A stretch of DNA of 64,000 nucleotides from Mycobacterium sp. (GCA_021732005.1 JAKFVT010000010.1:1-64000), one strand, 5' to 3'. Counted from the first letter of the stretch, positions 35,948 through 48,552 are shown. Numbers and translations: made by a program. The notes: generated from the sequence alone by a model not told the origin.

Positions 35948-36919
35948 ATGAGCGCCAACCCAGTTCATGACGTCATCGTCATCGGATCAGGCCCCGCCGG
36001 CTACACCGCGGCCATCTACACCGCACGCGCGCAGCTGCAACCCCTGGTCTTCGAAGGCACGTCCTTCGGCGGCGCCTTGATGACCACCACCGAGGTGGAG
36101 AACTTCCCCGGCTTCCGATCCGGCATCACCGGTCCGGAGCTGATGGACGAGATGCGCGAACAGGCCCTGCGCTTCGGCGCCGACCTGCGGATGGAAGACG
36201 TCGAATCGGTCGACCTGGACGGACCCGTCAAGAAGGTAGTGACCGGCGACGGCGAAACCCATCTGGCCCGGTCGGTCATCCTCGCGATGGGCGCCGCCGC
36301 CCGTTACCTCGGCGTCCCCGGCGAACAGGAACTGCTGGGCCGCGGCGTCAGCGCCTGCGCCACCTGCGACGGCTTCTTCTTCAAGGAGCAGGACATCGCC
36401 GTCATCGGCGGCGGTGACTCCGCGATGGAAGAGGCGACGTTCCTGACCCGTTTCGCGCGCAGCGTCACCCTGGTGCACCGCCGCGACGAGTTCCGGGCCT
36501 CCAAGATCATGCTGGAGCGCGCCCGTGAGAACGACAAGATCACGTTCCTGACCAACACCGCGGTCGACGCGGTCGAAGGTGACACCACCGTCTCCGGGCT
36601 GCGCGTTCACAACGTGCTCACCGGCGAGGAGTCCACCCTGCCGGTGACCGGTGTGTTCGTCGCGATCGGCCACGACCCCCGCTCTGAGCTGGTCCGCGGT
36701 TCGGTCGACCTCGACCCCGAGGGCTACGTGCTGGTTCGCGGCCGCACCACCGCCACCTCGATCGACGGCGTGTTCGCCGCCGGCGACCTCGTCGACCACA
36801 CCTACCGGCAGGCCATCACCGCAGCCGGGATGGGCTGTTCGGCCGCGATCGATGCCGAACGCTGGCTGGCCGATGCCGACGACACTGCAACCACCGAAAT
36901 GATTGGAGCACACCAATGA
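35948..36919 (+). CDS. trxB: Thioredoxin reductase
   Basis: A 323-residue FAD/NADPH enzyme that reduces thioredoxin. The FAD motif is [14 protein letters not shown], the redox pair is Cys137-Ala-Thr-Cys140 in [11 protein letters not shown], the NADPH motif is [12 protein letters not shown], and the C-terminal FAD block is [16 protein letters not shown]. The ribosome site AAAGG lies about seven bases before the ATG. The stop overlaps the trxC start (ATGA). It corresponds to TrxB2 (Rv3913), the main thiol reductase of mycobacteria, which lack glutathione. Confidence 0.97.
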   Translation: MSANPVHDVIVIGSGPAGYTAAIYTARAQLQPLVFEGTSFGGALMTTTEVENFPGFRSGITGPELMDEMREQALRFGADLRMEDVESVDLDGPVKKVVTGDGETHLARSVILAMGAAARYLGVPGEQELLGRGVSACATCDGFFFKEQDIAVIGGGDSAMEEATFLTRFARSVTLVHRRDEFRASKIMLERARENDKITFLTNTAVDAVEGDTTVSGLRVHNVLTGEESTLPVTGVFVAIGHDPRSELVRGSVDLDPEGYVLVRGRTTATSIDGVFAAGDLVDHTYRQAITAAGMGCSAAIDAERWLADADDTATTEMIGAHQ

Positions 36920-37248
36920 GCGAAGGCGGGGCGACCGTAACGGTCTCCGACGACTCCTTCTCCCAGGACGTCTTGTCCAGCAATACCCCTGTGCTGGTTG
37001 ACTTTTGGGCCACCTGGTGCGGTCCGTGCCGGATGGTCGCCCCCGTCCTCGAGGAGATCGCCACCGAGAAGGCCGGCGCGCTGACGGTGGCCAAGCTCGA
37101 CGTCGACGCCAACCCGGCGACGGCCCGCGACTTCCAGGTGGTCTCGATCCCGACCCTGATCCTGTTCAAGGACGGTCAGCCGGTGAAGCGGATCGTGGGC
37201 GCCAAGGGCAAGGCGGCGCTGCTGCGGGAGATCGCCGACGTCGTCTGA
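36916..37248 (+). CDS. trxC: Thioredoxin
   Basis: A 110-residue thioredoxin with the WCGPC active site (Cys35 and Cys38) and the cis-proline loop [12 protein letters not shown]. It is the cytoplasmic electron donor reduced by the coupled TrxB. The four-base overlap with trxB ensures joint translation. It matches TrxC (Rv3914). Confidence 0.97.
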   Translation: MSEGGATVTVSDDSFSQDVLSSNTPVLVDFWATWCGPCRMVAPVLEEIATEKAGALTVAKLDVDANPATARDFQVVSIPTLILFKDGQPVKRIVGAKGKAALLREIADVV

Positions 37249-37283
37249 CCCAGGCGGACCAACTTCTTACTCCTCCCCGTCTG

Positions 37284-37313
37284 AGGCTTGGGCGGCTTGG
37301 TCGCCGCATGCCT
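37284..37313 (+). terminator. Hairpin after trxC
   Basis: Inner stem GCGGC (37292-37296) / GCCGC (37303-37307) and outer pairs AGGC (37284-37287) / GCCT (37310-37313). It lies 36 bases after the trxC stop and ahead of cwlM. Confidence 0.45.
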
Positions 37314-37449
37314 GAGACGATTCCGTTACCGGCGGCCTCGCCTGCCGTTTTCCGGAATGCGGTGAGGTTCTGAGAGAATGCTCCCTAGCCTGTGTGCAAT
37401 CGTCAGCCCTGGCGATACTGAGCTGACAACGGCGATCGAAGGGCCCTGT

Positions 37450-38697
37450 ATGTCGAGTCTTCGCCACGGTGCTGGGGGCGATGCCTCCCCGCACCGGAGC
37501 GGTCGTGATGACGTGTTGCGCCGCGGTGACCGCAGCAACGCCGTCGTCGAGATCCGCGAAGCGCTCTCCGCGCTCGGCCTGGTCGACAATCCCGACGCGA
37601 ACCTCACCACCGGTAAGCGGGTGGCGGTCGACGTGTTCGACGCCGACCTCGACCATGCGGTGCGCGCGTTTCAGCAGCGCCGCGGTCTTCTGGTCGACGG
37701 GATCGTCGGCGAGGCCACCTACCGCGCACTGAAGGAAGCCTCCTACCGGCTCGGGGCCCGCACCCTGCTGCACCAGTTCGGCGCGCCGATGTACGGCGAC
37801 GACGTCGCGACCCTGCAGGCCAAACTGCAGGAACTCGGCTTCTACACCGCCTTGGTGGACGGCTACTTCGGCTTGCAGACCCACAACGGGCTGATGTCCT
37901 ATCAGCGCGAGTACGGCTTGTCGGCCGACGGCATCTGCGGCCCGGAAACGTTGCGCTCCTTGGACTTTCTGGGGTCACGCGTCACCGGCGGCTCGCTGCA
38001 CGCCATCCGCGAGGAGGAGCAGGTCCGCCGCTCGGGACCCCGGCTGTCCGGCAAGCGGATCATCATCGATCCGGGCCGCGGCGGTTCCGACCACGGCCTG
38101 ATCACCCAGGGACCGGACGGGCCGATCAGCGAAGCAGACATCCTGTGGGACTTGGCAAGTCGGCTCGAAGGCCGGATGACCGCGATCGGCATGGAGACGT
38201 TCCTGTCCCGGCCGGCCAACCACAGCCCGCTGGACGCCGAACGGGCCGCCACCGCGAACACCGTCGGCGCCGATCTGATGATCAGCCTGCGCTGTGAGAC
38301 GCAGCCCAGCCCGTCCGCCAATGGCGTTGCGTCGTTCTACTTCGGCAGCTCGCACGGCTCAGTGTCGACGATCGGTCGCAACCTGGCCGACTTCATCCAA
38401 CGAGAAGTTGTGGCGCGCACCGGATTACGCGACTGCCGGACCCACGGCCGGACGTGGGATCTGCTGCGGCTCACCCGGATGCCGACGGTTCAGGTCGACG
38501 TCGGCTACATCACCAACCCGCGGGACCGGTCGATGCTGGTGACCAGCCACGCGCGCGATGCGATCGCCGAAGGCATCCTGGCCGCCGTCAAGCGGCTCTA
38601 CCTGCTGGGCAAGAACGACCGCCCCACCGGTACTTTCACGTTCGCCGAGCTGCTCGCGCACGAGCTGTCGGTCGAACAAGCCCGGCCCGCTTTCTAA
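37450..38697 (+). CDS. cwlM: CwlM, amidase-like regulator of peptidoglycan synthesis
   Basis: A 415-residue protein with two peptidoglycan-binding-like repeats (ALSALGLVDNP ... AVRAFQQRRGLLVDGIVGEATYRAL, then LQAKLQELGFYTALVDGYFG) and an N-acetylmuramoyl-L-alanine amidase-3 fold (IIIDPGRGGSDHG, then ISLRCETQ). In mycobacteria it is cytoplasmic and, when phosphorylated by PknB, activates MurA; it also contacts MurJ. The C-terminal RPTGTFTF holds Thr393, which by my count corresponds to the M. tuberculosis phosphosite Thr382. I chose the ATG at 37450 over 37378 from the homologue length. Its stop directly abuts the convergent GNAT gene's stop. Confidence 0.93.
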   Translation: MSSLRHGAGGDASPHRSGRDDVLRRGDRSNAVVEIREALSALGLVDNPDANLTTGKRVAVDVFDADLDHAVRAFQQRRGLLVDGIVGEATYRALKEASYRLGARTLLHQFGAPMYGDDVATLQAKLQELGFYTALVDGYFGLQTHNGLMSYQREYGLSADGICGPETLRSLDFLGSRVTGGSLHAIREEEQVRRSGPRLSGKRIIIDPGRGGSDHGLITQGPDGPISEADILWDLASRLEGRMTAIGMETFLSRPANHSPLDAERAATANTVGADLMISLRCETQPSPSANGVASFYFGSSHGSVSTIGRNLADFIQREVVARTGLRDCRTHGRTWDLLRLTRMPTVQVDVGYITNPRDRSMLVTSHARDAIAEGILAAVKRLYLLGKNDRPTGTFTFAELLAHELSVEQARPAF

Positions 38698-39426
38698 CTA
38701 GCCGCGAACCTCCGCGCCGGCGCCGACCGGCTGCTGCAGTTGTGCGCTTTCGAGCAGCCGCTCCAGTGCGGCCTCGACTTCGGCTTTCCAGCCCAACCCC
38801 TTGTCCAGCTCGAGCCGCAGCCGCGGGAAGTACCGATGCGGCGCGACGATCGTGAAGCCCGCGTCGAGCAGGAAGTCGGCGCTGATCATGCACTGGTCGA
38901 AGGAGCAGTCCCCCAGTACTTCGACGGCCGGCCGCAGCTCGGGGTCGACGGCGTCGGGGTCGAGTAGTTCACTGGCGTCGGCGGTGCGGCCGAACGCCTC
39001 GAGGGCTCGGACGCCGCGTCGAACCAGTTCGTCGACCACCTGGCTGATCAAGGCGTGCGGCAGTCCGTCGGTCTGCCCCGACTCGATCCCGATCGACGTC
39101 AGCAGAACAGCGTCCGCGCTGACCGGTCCAGTCGGAAAGAGTTGCGCGCGCGGCACCGCCCGGGGTGGCGCGTACAGCACATAGCCGAGGCACGGCTGCT
39201 CGTCGCCCGACGCCGATCCATCGGCGGGCGTCGTGCTGGCCACCTGACCACATGACCCCCACTCCAGCATGACCATCGACAGCCACGCTTCCTTCTCGAA
39301 CTCGGGATCCGGAAGGTAGTCACCGCCGAGCGTCGCGGGGTCGACTTCCCAGAACACACATCGGCGCGCGTGCTTGGGTAGTTGCTCGAATCCCTCGAGC
39401 CGAAGCGGCGTGATACGGACGGACAC
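38698..39426 (-). CDS. GNAT-fold acetyltransferase-like protein (Rv3916c homologue)
   Basis: A 242-residue protein conserved between cwlM and parB in mycobacteria. It begins VRITPLRLEGFEQLPKHARRCVFWEVDP and has a GNAT-like core (LGYVLYAPPRAVPRAQLFPTGPVSADAVLLTSIGIE, then LISQVVDELVRRGVRALEAFGR). The acetyl-CoA loop is not clearly canonical. Substrate unknown. Its stop codon abuts the cwlM stop with no base between. Upstream (39427-39654) a CGTCAC-T-GTGACG palindrome at 39612-39624 is the only notable element before parB. Confidence 0.85.
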   Translation of the reverse strand: MSVRITPLRLEGFEQLPKHARRCVFWEVDPATLGGDYLPDPEFEKEAWLSMVMLEWGSCGQVASTTPADGSASGDEQPCLGYVLYAPPRAVPRAQLFPTGPVSADAVLLTSIGIESGQTDGLPHALISQVVDELVRRGVRALEAFGRTADASELLDPDAVDPELRPAVEVLGDCSFDQCMISADFLLDAGFTIVAPHRYFPRLRLELDKGLGWKAEVEAALERLLESAQLQQPVGAGAEVRG

Positions 39427-39654
39427 TAACCTCCCCGGCTTTCTTGCGGTGCGGATGTGCGCAACAGCCCCTTCAGGATAGGAGAGGCGACCGGGGACGT
39501 GCCAGTGATGGAGTAGCTACCGAAGACGGCGCTCGCTGGAAGCGGAATTTGTTGGCGCACTGCGTGATTCCTCAGTGGATACACTCGGCAGCGAACGCGG
39601 ACCGGAGTTGGCGTCACTGTGACGGAACTGGCTGGTGTCGTCGTACCTGGAATT

Positions 39655-40620
39655 TCAGCCGGCAGGCCGGTTCATCATGTCCACAATGCGCTGCAAATCG
39701 TCCACCGAGCCGAACTCGACGACGATCTTGCCCTTGCGCTTGCCCAGGCTCACCGTCACCCGGGTGTCGAACGTACTCGACAGCCGTTCGGCGACATCCT
39801 GGAGCCCAGGCATCTGAATCGGCTTGCGCCGCGGCGCGGGTGGCGTCTTGGTGTCGGACCGGTTGGCCAGGGTGACGGCTTCCTCGGTCGCTCGCACCGA
39901 CAATCCCTCGGCCACGATCCGCGCGGCCAGCTCTTCCTGAGCCTCGGCGCCCGCCTCCAGTGCGAGCAGCGCACGCGCGTGCCCGGCGGACAGCACACCC
40001 GCAGCCACTCGGCGCTGGACGGCGATCGGCAGGCGCAACAGCCGGATCATGTTCGAGATCACCGGACGCGACCGGCCGATGCGGGCGGCGAGTTCGTCGT
40101 GAGTGACGTCGAATTCGTCGAGCAGTTGCTGGTAGGCCGCCGCCTCTTCCAGGGGATTGAGCTGGGCGCGGTGGATGTTCTCCAGTAGTGCGTCGCGGAG
40201 CAGATTGTCTTCGGCAGTCTCCCGGACGATGGCTGGGATCGTCGCCAGCCCGGCCTCCTGCGCTGCGCGCCAGCGCCGCTCCCCCATCACCAGCTGGTAG
40301 CGAACCGGGGCTCCCGGCGCGGCATCCGGAACGGCCCGCACCACGATCGGCTGCATGAGACCGAACTCGCGGATCGAGTGCACCAGTTCGGCCAGCGCTT
40401 CCTCGTCGAAGACCTGGCGAGGCTGGCGCGGATTCGGTTCGATGGCCGAGGGATCGATCTCGCGGTAGACCGCTCCGACGCTGTCCACGTCCACTTGGGC
40501 GCCGCCGCCGATCACCACATCGGCCGCCGCCGCACCGAGGCGTGGACCGCCATCGGCCGGTCCGGTCGGGATAAGCGATGCGAGGCCGCGGCCCAGGCCG
40601 CCTTTGCTCTTCGATGACAT
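39655..40620 (-). CDS. parB: Chromosome partitioning protein ParB
   Basis: A 321-residue CTP-dependent DNA clamp that loads at parS. It has the N-terminal ParA-activating stretch ([13 protein letters not shown]), the CTP motif in [13 protein letters not shown], the parS-reading HTH ([27 protein letters not shown]) and a C-terminal dimer domain. The ATG at 40620 is preferred because GGAGG lies seven bases upstream; a GTG four codons earlier (40632) would leave no ribosome site. It follows parA by 12 bases, and both parS sites lie within about 1.7 kb upstream. Confidence 0.96.
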   Translation of the reverse strand: MSSKSKGGLGRGLASLIPTGPADGGPRLGAAAADVVIGGGAQVDVDSVGAVYREIDPSAIEPNPRQPRQVFDEEALAELVHSIREFGLMQPIVVRAVPDAAPGAPVRYQLVMGERRWRAAQEAGLATIPAIVRETAEDNLLRDALLENIHRAQLNPLEEAAAYQQLLDEFDVTHDELAARIGRSRPVISNMIRLLRLPIAVQRRVAAGVLSAGHARALLALEAGAEAQEELAARIVAEGLSVRATEEAVTLANRSDTKTPPAPRRKPIQMPGLQDVAERLSSTFDTRVTVSLGKRKGKIVVEFGSVDDLQRIVDMMNRPAG

Positions 40621-40632
40621 GTGTGCCTCCAC

Positions 40633-42302
<1,670 letters not shown>

Positions 42303-42325
42303 TCACGAACTACACCGATGTAACT

Positions 42326-42889
42326 TCAGCCTTTCAGGACGACGACGCGACGCGACGGCTCCACGCCTTCGCTCTCGCTATGCACGCCGTCGACGGCGGC
42401 AACCGCGTCGTGCACGATCTTCCGCTCGAACGGCGTCATGGGGGCCAGTTCCTCGCGATCGCCAGACTCCAGCACGCGGCGGGCCACCTTGTCACCCAGG
42501 GCGCTGAGCTCCTCGCGGCGGCGGCGGCGCCAGTTCGCGATGTCGAGCATCAACCGGCTGCGCTCCCCCGTCTTCTGGTGGACGGCCAGGCGGGTCAGCT
42601 CCTGCAACGCATCGAGGATCTCGCCCTTACGGCCCACGAGCTTCGAGAGGTCTTCGCCGCCGTCGATGCTGACGATCGCGCGGTTGCCCTCGACGTCGAG
42701 GTCGATGTCGCCATCGAAGTCCAGGAGGTCCAGCAGCTCCTCCAAGTAGTCGCCGGCGATCTCGCCTTCGGCGACGAGGCGCTCCTCGAGGTCCTCGCCC
42801 TTCACTTCGGCTTTGTCCGAGTTCTGGTCAAGGTCGTTGTCGACCGCGACGTCAGACTCGGTCACTTCAGTGGTGTCGGCATCCGCCAT
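42326..42889 (-). CDS. khpB: KhpB/Jag family RNA-binding protein (Rv3920c homologue)
   Basis: A 187-residue protein with an acidic N-terminus, a KH domain (about 85-130, GGEDLSKLVGRKGEILDALQELTRL) and an R3H domain (HQKTGERSRLMLDIANWRRRRREEL onward). KhpB/EloR homologues bind RNA and influence cell elongation and division in Gram-positive bacteria. The start is the ATG at 42889 with GGGAGAG just upstream; longer frames are not supported. It is downstream of yidC by 34 bases in the rpmH-rnpA-yidD-yidC-khpB-rsmG-parAB array. The Jag-N domain of some family members is absent. Confidence 0.92.
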   Translation of the reverse strand: MADADTTEVTESDVAVDNDLDQNSDKAEVKGEDLEERLVAEGEIAGDYLEELLDLLDFDGDIDLDVEGNRAIVSIDGGEDLSKLVGRKGEILDALQELTRLAVHQKTGERSRLMLDIANWRRRRREELSALGDKVARRVLESGDREELAPMTPFERKIVHDAVAAVDGVHSESEGVEPSRRVVVLKG

Positions 42890-42923
42890 GTGTCTCTCCC
42901 TCTTTCGCCGGAGCGATCTCCGG

Positions 42924-44006
42924 TCAACGCTTACGTTTCTTGGGCCGCGCTCCCGGGCGCGGTGTGCGGCTGGCCGACCCGTCGTCGGCCGCCTTCCCCG
43001 ACTCGGTGTCGGTCTCGATCTCCGCCTCGCCGGCGGTCTCATCGGTCGCCTCGACCGCGGCACCGTTGGTCGCGGCGGGCGCACCCTTCTTCGGCTTGGT
43101 CGGCTTCACGCCCGGCGCGGGAGCATTGGCGGCTCGACGAGCCAGCGCCTCTTCCTTCTTGGCTTCTTCTTCCTTCTCGATCCGGCCGAACACGTAGTGC
43201 TGCTGGCCGAAGGTCCAGATGTTGTTGGACACCCAGTAGATGATGATCGCGATCGGCAGGAACGGTCCGCCGACGACGACACCGAGCGGGAAGACGTACA
43301 GCGCGAGCTTGTTCATCATCGCGGTCTGCGGGTTGGCTGCCGCTTCCGGACTCTGGCGCGCGACCGACGCCCGGCTGTTGAAGTAGGTAGCGATACCGGC
43401 GAGCAGCATCAGCGGAATGCCGACACCGATCACCGCGGGTCGGCTGAAGTCGAAGTTCTTGAACGCCTCCAGGCCCGAGCTCTGAGTCATGCTCGCACTG
43501 AGTGGGGCGCCGAACAGATTCGCATCGAGGAAGTGGCCCACGTCGGTCGCACTGAAGAAGTAGTTGCCGGTGGCGCGGTTCTCTTCCACCGAGAGGCCGA
43601 GCTGGCCGAAGCCGTGCTGCGTCCGGTTGAACGAGCGCAACACGTGATACAGACCGAGGAAGACCGGAATCTGCGCCAGCATCGGCAGGCAGCCAAGAAT
43701 CGGATTGAACCCGTGTTCGCGCTGAAGCTTCTGCATCTCCAGCGCCATCCGCTGGCGGTCCTTGCCGTACTTCTTCTGCAGTGCCTTGATCTGGGGCTGC
43801 AGCTCCTGCATCTGCCGGGTGGTGCGGATCTGCCGGACGAAGGGCTTGTAGAGCAGAGCACGGAGGCTGAAGACCAGGAACATCACCGACAGCGCCCAGG
43901 CGAAGAAGTTCGTGGGTCCGAGGATGGCGGCGAACAGCTTGTACCAGAGCCACATGATCCCGGACACCGGGTAATAGATGACGTCCAGGCTGAACCAATT
44001 AAACAT
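42924..44006 (-). CDS. yidC: Membrane protein insertase YidC
   Basis: A 360-residue YidC/Oxa1 insertase. There are five membrane segments with the family blocks [60 protein letters not shown] and [16 protein letters not shown]. The cytoplasmic tail from about residue 300 is Lys/Glu/Ala-rich and ends in a basic run (ARPKKRKR) that may contact ribosomes. The start at ATG 44006 has AGGAG upstream and overlaps the yidD stop by eight bases. No signal-peptide extension is seen, as in other Gram-positives. Confidence 0.96.
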   Translation of the reverse strand: MFNWFSLDVIYYPVSGIMWLWYKLFAAILGPTNFFAWALSVMFLVFSLRALLYKPFVRQIRTTRQMQELQPQIKALQKKYGKDRQRMALEMQKLQREHGFNPILGCLPMLAQIPVFLGLYHVLRSFNRTQHGFGQLGLSVEENRATGNYFFSATDVGHFLDANLFGAPLSASMTQSSGLEAFKNFDFSRPAVIGVGIPLMLLAGIATYFNSRASVARQSPEAAANPQTAMMNKLALYVFPLGVVVGGPFLPIAIIIYWVSNNIWTFGQQHYVFGRIEKEEEAKKEEALARRAANAPAPGVKPTKPKKGAPAATNGAAVEATDETAGEAEIETDTESGKAADDGSASRTPRPGARPKKRKR

Positions 44007-44277
44007 GCGTGCTCCTGCGTTCGTTGCACTCGGACCCGGGCACCTGCGGGCGCCGCTCGGGTATTGGGTCCCATCCTCCCCGATGCCACGGACCACACTT
44101 CCCCAGCCGGATCACGGTCAGCCAACCACCGCGAATCAATCCGTACTCGGTCAGCGCGTCCACGGCGTACTGGCTGCATGTCGGCGTGAACCGACAGGTC
44201 GGCAGTCGCAGTGGCGAGATGGTGTGTCGGTAGAGCTCGACGAGAAAGATCACGACGCGAGCCGGGAGATGGCTCAC
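43999..44277 (-). CDS. yidD: Membrane protein insertion efficiency factor YidD
   Basis: A 92-residue YidD (DUF37) protein. Family motifs are [31 protein letters not shown] and [16 protein letters not shown]. It is an inner-face amphipathic protein that assists YidC insertion. It overlaps rnpA by four bases (GTGA) and yidC by eight, so translation of the three is coupled. Confidence 0.95.
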   Translation of the reverse strand: MSHLPARVVIFLVELYRHTISPLRLPTCRFTPTCSQYAVDALTEYGLIRGGWLTVIRLGKCGPWHRGGWDPIPERRPQVPGSECNERRSTHV

Positions 44278-44630
44278 TGCGCCTTCTCCATCAACGAGTG
44301 GGTCCGCCGGATGCTCGCTCGCAGCTGCTGCTCGAGGCGGGCCGAGATCGCGTCGCGGCTACTGGGCAACGCGCGGATCACGATGCGCTCGTCTGCAGTC
44401 AGGTCCGGAAGAACAGATCGTGCGACGTGGCGCAGACGACGGGAAACCTGGTGTCGTTGCACCGCGTTGCCGACCGACTTCGAGACGACCAAGCCGATCC
44501 GGGGTCCGTCAGCGCTGTCGGTCATCCGTCGTGCGTGCACGACGAGATCCGGCTGCGCCGCTCGCACCCCGTGCTTGATGGTGGCGCCGAACTCCGCAGC
44601 CCGTGTCATCCGGTACTGAGCCGGGAGCAC
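44274..44630 (-). CDS. rnpA: Ribonuclease P protein component
   Basis: A 118-residue basic protein that partners the RNase P RNA in tRNA 5' maturation. It keeps the RnpA fold: [30 protein letters not shown] holds the RNR-type motif, here in the variant form [11 protein letters not shown]. Start GTG at 44630. It follows rpmH by 18 bases, the usual order near the origin. Confidence 0.95.
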   Translation of the reverse strand: MLPAQYRMTRAAEFGATIKHGVRAAQPDLVVHARRMTDSADGPRIGLVVSKSVGNAVQRHQVSRRLRHVARSVLPDLTADERIVIRALPSSRDAISARLEQQLRASIRRTHSLMEKAQ

Positions 44631-44648
44631 GCCGCGTGATCCCGTGGA

Positions 44649-44792
44649 TCAGGCAGTCAGTGACTGACGACCCTTGCGGCGCCGGCCCGACACGATGGCA
44701 CGCCCGGCGCGCGTCCGCATGCGCAGACGGAAGCCATGAACCCGCGCCCGGCGCCGGTTGTTCGGCTGGAAGGTCCGCTTGCCCTTGGCCAC
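44649..44792 (-). CDS. rpmH: 50S ribosomal protein L34
   Basis: A 47-residue ribosomal protein with the canonical [19 protein letters not shown] start and [10 protein letters not shown] end. I start it at GTG 44792 because GAGGAGA lies ten bases upstream; the longer frame from 44852 is not conserved. It heads the minus-strand origin operon. Confidence 0.97.
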   Translation of the reverse strand: MAKGKRTFQPNNRRRARVHGFRLRMRTRAGRAIVSGRRRKGRQSLTA

Positions 44793-45087
44793 GGCTATAT
44801 CTCCTCGTCGTTTGGCGGTCGCTGTCCGGAGCACACGCTTGCGCGTGTACACCGGCGTTCGCGACTGCCGTTGGTAAGCTCTGGTCTCGCTCTAACCGGC
44901 GCGGTCCCGAATCGGTCGCAGCCGTATCGCCGACGTATGGGCGACTGTTCGAGGGTACTGACCTCACTTCCCCTGGTCAAACCGCCTTGTCGTGCCGTTG
45001 ATCACCGCACTGATGCACTGGTGCCACAGCCGTCACCGTTCACGCACAGCGCCGTTATCTCGTCGTGATCCGAATGTTGCAGAACGG

Positions 45088-45116
45088 TTGGCACTCGCCT
45101 CGAAAACTGTTAGCTT
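45088..45116 (+). promoter_or_regulatory. Candidate dnaA promoter
   Basis: TTGGCA (45088-45093), 17 bases, TAGCTT (45111-45116). It would give a leader of about 230 bases that includes the DnaA boxes. Confidence 0.5.
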
Positions 45117-45258
45117 CTGCCAAAGCCGTTTCAGACCGAGACGGTGTGCGATCACCAAGCGGGGGAACAGGTCGGCGGACGCTCCACACGAGATCATTGC
45201 GGGGATTACTGCCGACCCGCGACCCTGCGCCGATATGCTCCGAGGCGAGCCGACTGTC

Positions 45259-45290
45259 CTGTCCACACCTGTGGATAACTATGTGGACAG
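45259..45290. promoter_or_regulatory. DnaA-box cluster upstream of dnaA
   Basis: Three boxes in 32 bases: CTGTCCACA (45259-45267), TGTGGATAA (45270-45278, the inverse of TTATCCACA) and TGTGGACAG (45282-45290). They suit autoregulation of dnaA. Confidence 0.8.
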
Positions 45291-45350
45291 ATCGTTCGTC
45301 GGCTCAGCTATTGGTTTCTTGCCCGACCTTGCGACCAGGGGGATCTGTCG

Positions 45351-46853
45351 TTGACCGATGATCCCGGTTCAGCGTTCGCCACGGTGTGGAGTTCGGTTGT
45401 CGCCGAGCTCAACGGCGACGGAACTGCGGACCAGCGCCCCAGTAACGGAACTGGCGGCGATGCACCGCTGACTCCGCAACAACGCGCATGGCTCAAGTTG
45501 GTTCAGCCACTGACCATCGCCGAGGGCTTCGCCCTGCTGTCTGTGCCGAGCAGTTTTGTCCAGAACGAGATCGAACGTCATCTGCGGACCCAGATCGTCG
45601 ACGCCCTCAGCCGGCGCCTGGGTCAGCGGGTCGAGCTCGGTGTTCGGATCGCCCCGCCTCCTCTTGACGAAGACAACGAACCTGCCGCACCGGAGCCGGC
45701 CGTCGTCGATTCCGACCTCGACGAGGTCGACGAAGACCGCGAGGCACTGGCGAGCGCTCACGAAACCTGGCCGAGTTACTTCATCGAGCGGCCGCGCAGT
45801 AACCCGTCGGCCGAAGCGCCCGGCATCAGCCTCAACCGCCGCTACACCTTCGACACGTTCGTCATCGGTGCGTCGAACCGTTTCGCGCACGCGGCTGCCC
45901 TGGCGATCGCCGAGGCACCGGCCCGCGCGTACAACCCGTTGTTCATCTGGGGTGAGTCCGGACTGGGTAAAACCCACCTGCTGCACGCCGCCGGAAATTA
46001 TGCGCAACGGCTGTTTCCCGGCATGCGGGTGAAGTACGTCTCCACCGAAGAGTTCACCAACGACTTCATCAACTCGCTGCGCGACGACCGCAAGGTCGCG
46101 TTCAAACGCAGCTACCGCGACATCGACGTGCTCCTCGTGGACGACATCCAGTTCATCGAGGGCAAAGAAGGTATTCAGGAAGAGTTCTTCCATACCTTCA
46201 ATACGCTGCACAACGCCAACAAGCAGATCGTGATCTCCTCCGACCGGCCGCCCAAACAGCTGGCCACCCTCGAAGACCGGCTACGGACCAGGTTCGAGTG
46301 GGGATTGATCACCGACGTCCAGCCGCCCGAACTCGAAACCCGCATCGCGATCTTGCGGAAGAAGGCGCAGATGGAGCGCCTCGACGTCCCCGATGACGTC
46401 CTGGAGCTCATCGCCAGCAGCATCGAGCGCAACATTCGCGAGCTCGAGGGCGCGCTGATCCGGGTCACCGCGTTCGCTTCGCTGAACAAGACACCGATCG
46501 ACAAGGCACTCGCCGAGATCGTGTTGCGCGACCTGATCGCCGATGCCGGCACGATGCAGATCAGCACCGCGGCCATCATGGCGGCCACCGCCGAGTACTT
46601 CGACACCACCGTCGAGGAGTTGCGTGGGCCGGGCAAGACCCGGGCGCTGGCTCAATCACGGCAGATCGCCATGTATCTGTGCCGGGAGCTGACTGACTTG
46701 TCACTGCCCAAGATCGGGCAGGCGTTCGGCCGTGATCACACCACGGTCATGTACGCGGAGAAGAAGATTCGCGGTGAAATGGCCCATCGGCGTGAGGTGT
46801 TCGATCACGTCAAGGAGCTCACCACGCGGATCCGCCAGCGTTCCAAGCGCTGA
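45351..46853 (+). CDS. dnaA: Chromosomal replication initiator DnaA
   Basis: A 500-residue initiator. Domain I is about 1-95, an acidic linker follows to about 160, and the AAA+ domain has Walker [10 protein letters not shown] (201-209) and Walker [12 protein letters not shown]. Domain IV carries the DNA-binding signature [18 protein letters not shown]. The start is a TTG at 45351 preceded by AGGGGG; this rare start codon may limit expression. It is divergent from rpmH and upstream of oriC. Confidence 0.98.
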   Translation: MTDDPGSAFATVWSSVVAELNGDGTADQRPSNGTGGDAPLTPQQRAWLKLVQPLTIAEGFALLSVPSSFVQNEIERHLRTQIVDALSRRLGQRVELGVRIAPPPLDEDNEPAAPEPAVVDSDLDEVDEDREALASAHETWPSYFIERPRSNPSAEAPGISLNRRYTFDTFVIGASNRFAHAAALAIAEAPARAYNPLFIWGESGLGKTHLLHAAGNYAQRLFPGMRVKYVSTEEFTNDFINSLRDDRKVAFKRSYRDIDVLLVDDIQFIEGKEGIQEEFFHTFNTLHNANKQIVISSDRPPKQLATLEDRLRTRFEWGLITDVQPPELETRIAILRKKAQMERLDVPDDVLELIASSIERNIRELEGALIRVTAFASLNKTPIDKALAEIVLRDLIADAGTMQISTAAIMAATAEYFDTTVEELRGPGKTRALAQSRQIAMYLCRELTDLSLPKIGQAFGRDHTTVMYAEKKIRGEMAHRREVFDHVKELTTRIRQRSKR

Positions 46854-47364
46854 AATCTCCACTTTTTCTGTCATCGCCCCGAAAAACTTCGGCCACTGTC
46901 GTACCACCCGTCACAGTCTTGGCTTGTGCACACGGTTGTGGACAACAGCTCACATCGCGGTGCAAGTATCGGAATGACAATGAACAACCGGCGGCTGTGC
47001 ACACCAGTCCTGTGATTCGCCCTCAGTCATGCACAACTGGTCCACATGGCGTCACACCGCCGGAGCAGGCAGTCGGTCGGCTAGTCCACAGGTTGCACAG
47101 GCCCTATTACTATTACGGTTCTCTCTATTCCATTTTCTTCTTTGAAGACAGGGTTGGGGAGCAGCCGGTTCACAGGGCGTCCGGCACGGTGTCGCGGTGC
47201 TCTTGTCACCGCGATCGATTAGCTTTCAAGATGGCGCCCGACGCTCTACGGTTGTTGTTCTGACTGCCGTTCAGCGGCTGTCGCTCACAGATCACGCTCA
47301 TCGGTGCTCCGGCACGCGGTGGACGCTGGTCGGGGTTATTGGGTGATGAAGGGACTATGTAGAC
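46854..47364. other. oriC: Replication origin oriC (dnaA-dnaN intergenic)
   Basis: A 511-base gap with DnaA-box-like 9-mers: TTGTGCACA (46924-46932), TTGTGGACA (46936-46944, perfect), CTGTGCACA (46995-47003), an inverted TTGTGCATG (47028-47036), TGGTCCACA (47038-47046) and TAGTCCACA (47082-47090). An AT-rich tract at 47105-47146 (about 70% AT in a GC-rich genome) is the likely unwinding element. No gene is seen. A dnaN promoter probably lies near the right end but is not clear. Confidence 0.9.
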
Positions 47365-48552
47365 GTGGCAACGACGACGGTTGGCTCCGACCTGAAGTTC
47401 CGCTTGGTGCGGGAAGACTTCGCCGACGCGGTGGCCTGGGTTGCCCGTAATCTTCCGACCAGGCCGACGGTGCCGGTGCTGGCCGGCGTGCTCCTCACCG
47501 GCACCGACGAGGGTTTGATCATCTCCGGATTCGACTACGAGGTGTCGGCCGAGGTGCGTGTTCCCGCCGAAATAGCCTCTCCTGGAAGCGTTTTGGTGTC
47601 CGGTCGGTTGCTGTCCGACATCACCAGGGCGCTGCCGGCCAAGCCCGTCGACGTCAGCGTCGAAGGCACTCGAGTGGCGCTGACCTGTGGCAGCGCGCGG
47701 TTCTCGCTGCCGACCATGGCGGTCGAGGACTACCCGGCGCTGCCGGAACTGCCGGAAGAGACCGGTGTCATCTCCGCCGACCTGTTCGGCGAGGCGATCG
47801 GCCAGGTGGCCGTGGCCGCCGGGCGCGACGACACGCTGCCGATGCTGACCGGCATCCGGGTGGAGATTTCCGGTGAGGCAGTGGTTTTGGCGGCCACCGA
47901 CCGGTTCCGGTTGGCCGTGCGTGAACTGACCTGGTCGACCTCCTCCCCCAGCTTGGAAGCCGCGGTGCTGGTGCCCGCCAAGACGTTGGCCGAGGCGGCC
48001 AAGGCCGGGACGTCCGGCTCCGAGGTGCACCTGGCTCTGGGTGCCGGGTCGGCGGTGGGCAAGGAAGGCCTGCTGGGAATCCGCAGCGGCGGCAAGCGCA
48101 GCACCACTCGCCTGCTCGACGCCGAATTCCCCAAGTTCCGTCAGTTGCTGCCCGCGGAGCACACCGCGGTGGCCACCATCGGAGTCGGTGAGCTCACCGA
48201 AGCCATCAAACGTGTGGCGCTGGTTGCCGATCGTGGCGCGCAGGTCCGGATGGAATTCGGCGACGGGGTGCTGCACCTGTCGGCGGGTGCCGACGACGTC
48301 GGCCGCGCCGAGGAGGACCTGGATGTCGAGTTCGCCGGCGAGCCGCTGACGATCGCCTTCAACCCCACCTACCTGACCGACGGTCTGGGCTCGCTGCACT
48401 CCGACCGGGTGACGTTCGGTTTCACCACTCCCAGCCGCCCCGCGGTGTTGCGACCCGCCAACGCGGACACACAGGTAGATGGCACCGGGCCGTTCCCGGC
48501 CGTTCAGACCGACTACGTATACCTGTTGATGCCGGTCCGGCTGCCAGGCTGA
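47365..48552 (+). CDS. dnaN: DNA polymerase III beta subunit (sliding clamp)
   Basis: A 395-residue clamp with three similar domains. Typical blocks are [53 protein letters not shown] and the C-terminal [12 protein letters not shown]. It tethers the polymerase to DNA. Start GTG at 47365, at the right edge of oriC. Followed by gnd after 28 bases. Confidence 0.98.
   Translation: MATTTVGSDLKFRLVREDFADAVAWVARNLPTRPTVPVLAGVLLTGTDEGLIISGFDYEVSAEVRVPAEIASPGSVLVSGRLLSDITRALPAKPVDVSVEGTRVALTCGSARFSLPTMAVEDYPALPELPEETGVISADLFGEAIGQVAVAAGRDDTLPMLTGIRVEISGEAVVLAATDRFRLAVRELTWSTSSPSLEAAVLVPAKTLAEAAKAGTSGSEVHLALGAGSAVGKEGLLGIRSGGKRSTTRLLDAEFPKFRQLLPAEHTAVATIGVGELTEAIKRVALVADRGAQVRMEFGDGVLHLSAGADDVGRAEEDLDVEFAGEPLTIAFNPTYLTDGLGSLHSDRVTFGFTTPSRPAVLRPANADTQVDGTGPFPAVQTDYVYLLMPVRLPG

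Larger units (their letters stand above)
44793..45350. other. rpmH-dnaA intergenic region
   Basis: A 558-base gap between divergent rpmH and dnaA. It contains a candidate dnaA promoter (45088-45116), a second possible -10 TATGCT (45234-45239) and a DnaA-box cluster (45259-45290). No protein-coding gene is credible here. An rpmH promoter must lie in the left part but I could not pick one with confidence. Confidence 0.8.

Noticed and set aside
46919..47263. ORFs inside oriC
   Set aside because: They are Cys/His-rich random frames across DnaA boxes with no ribosome site.
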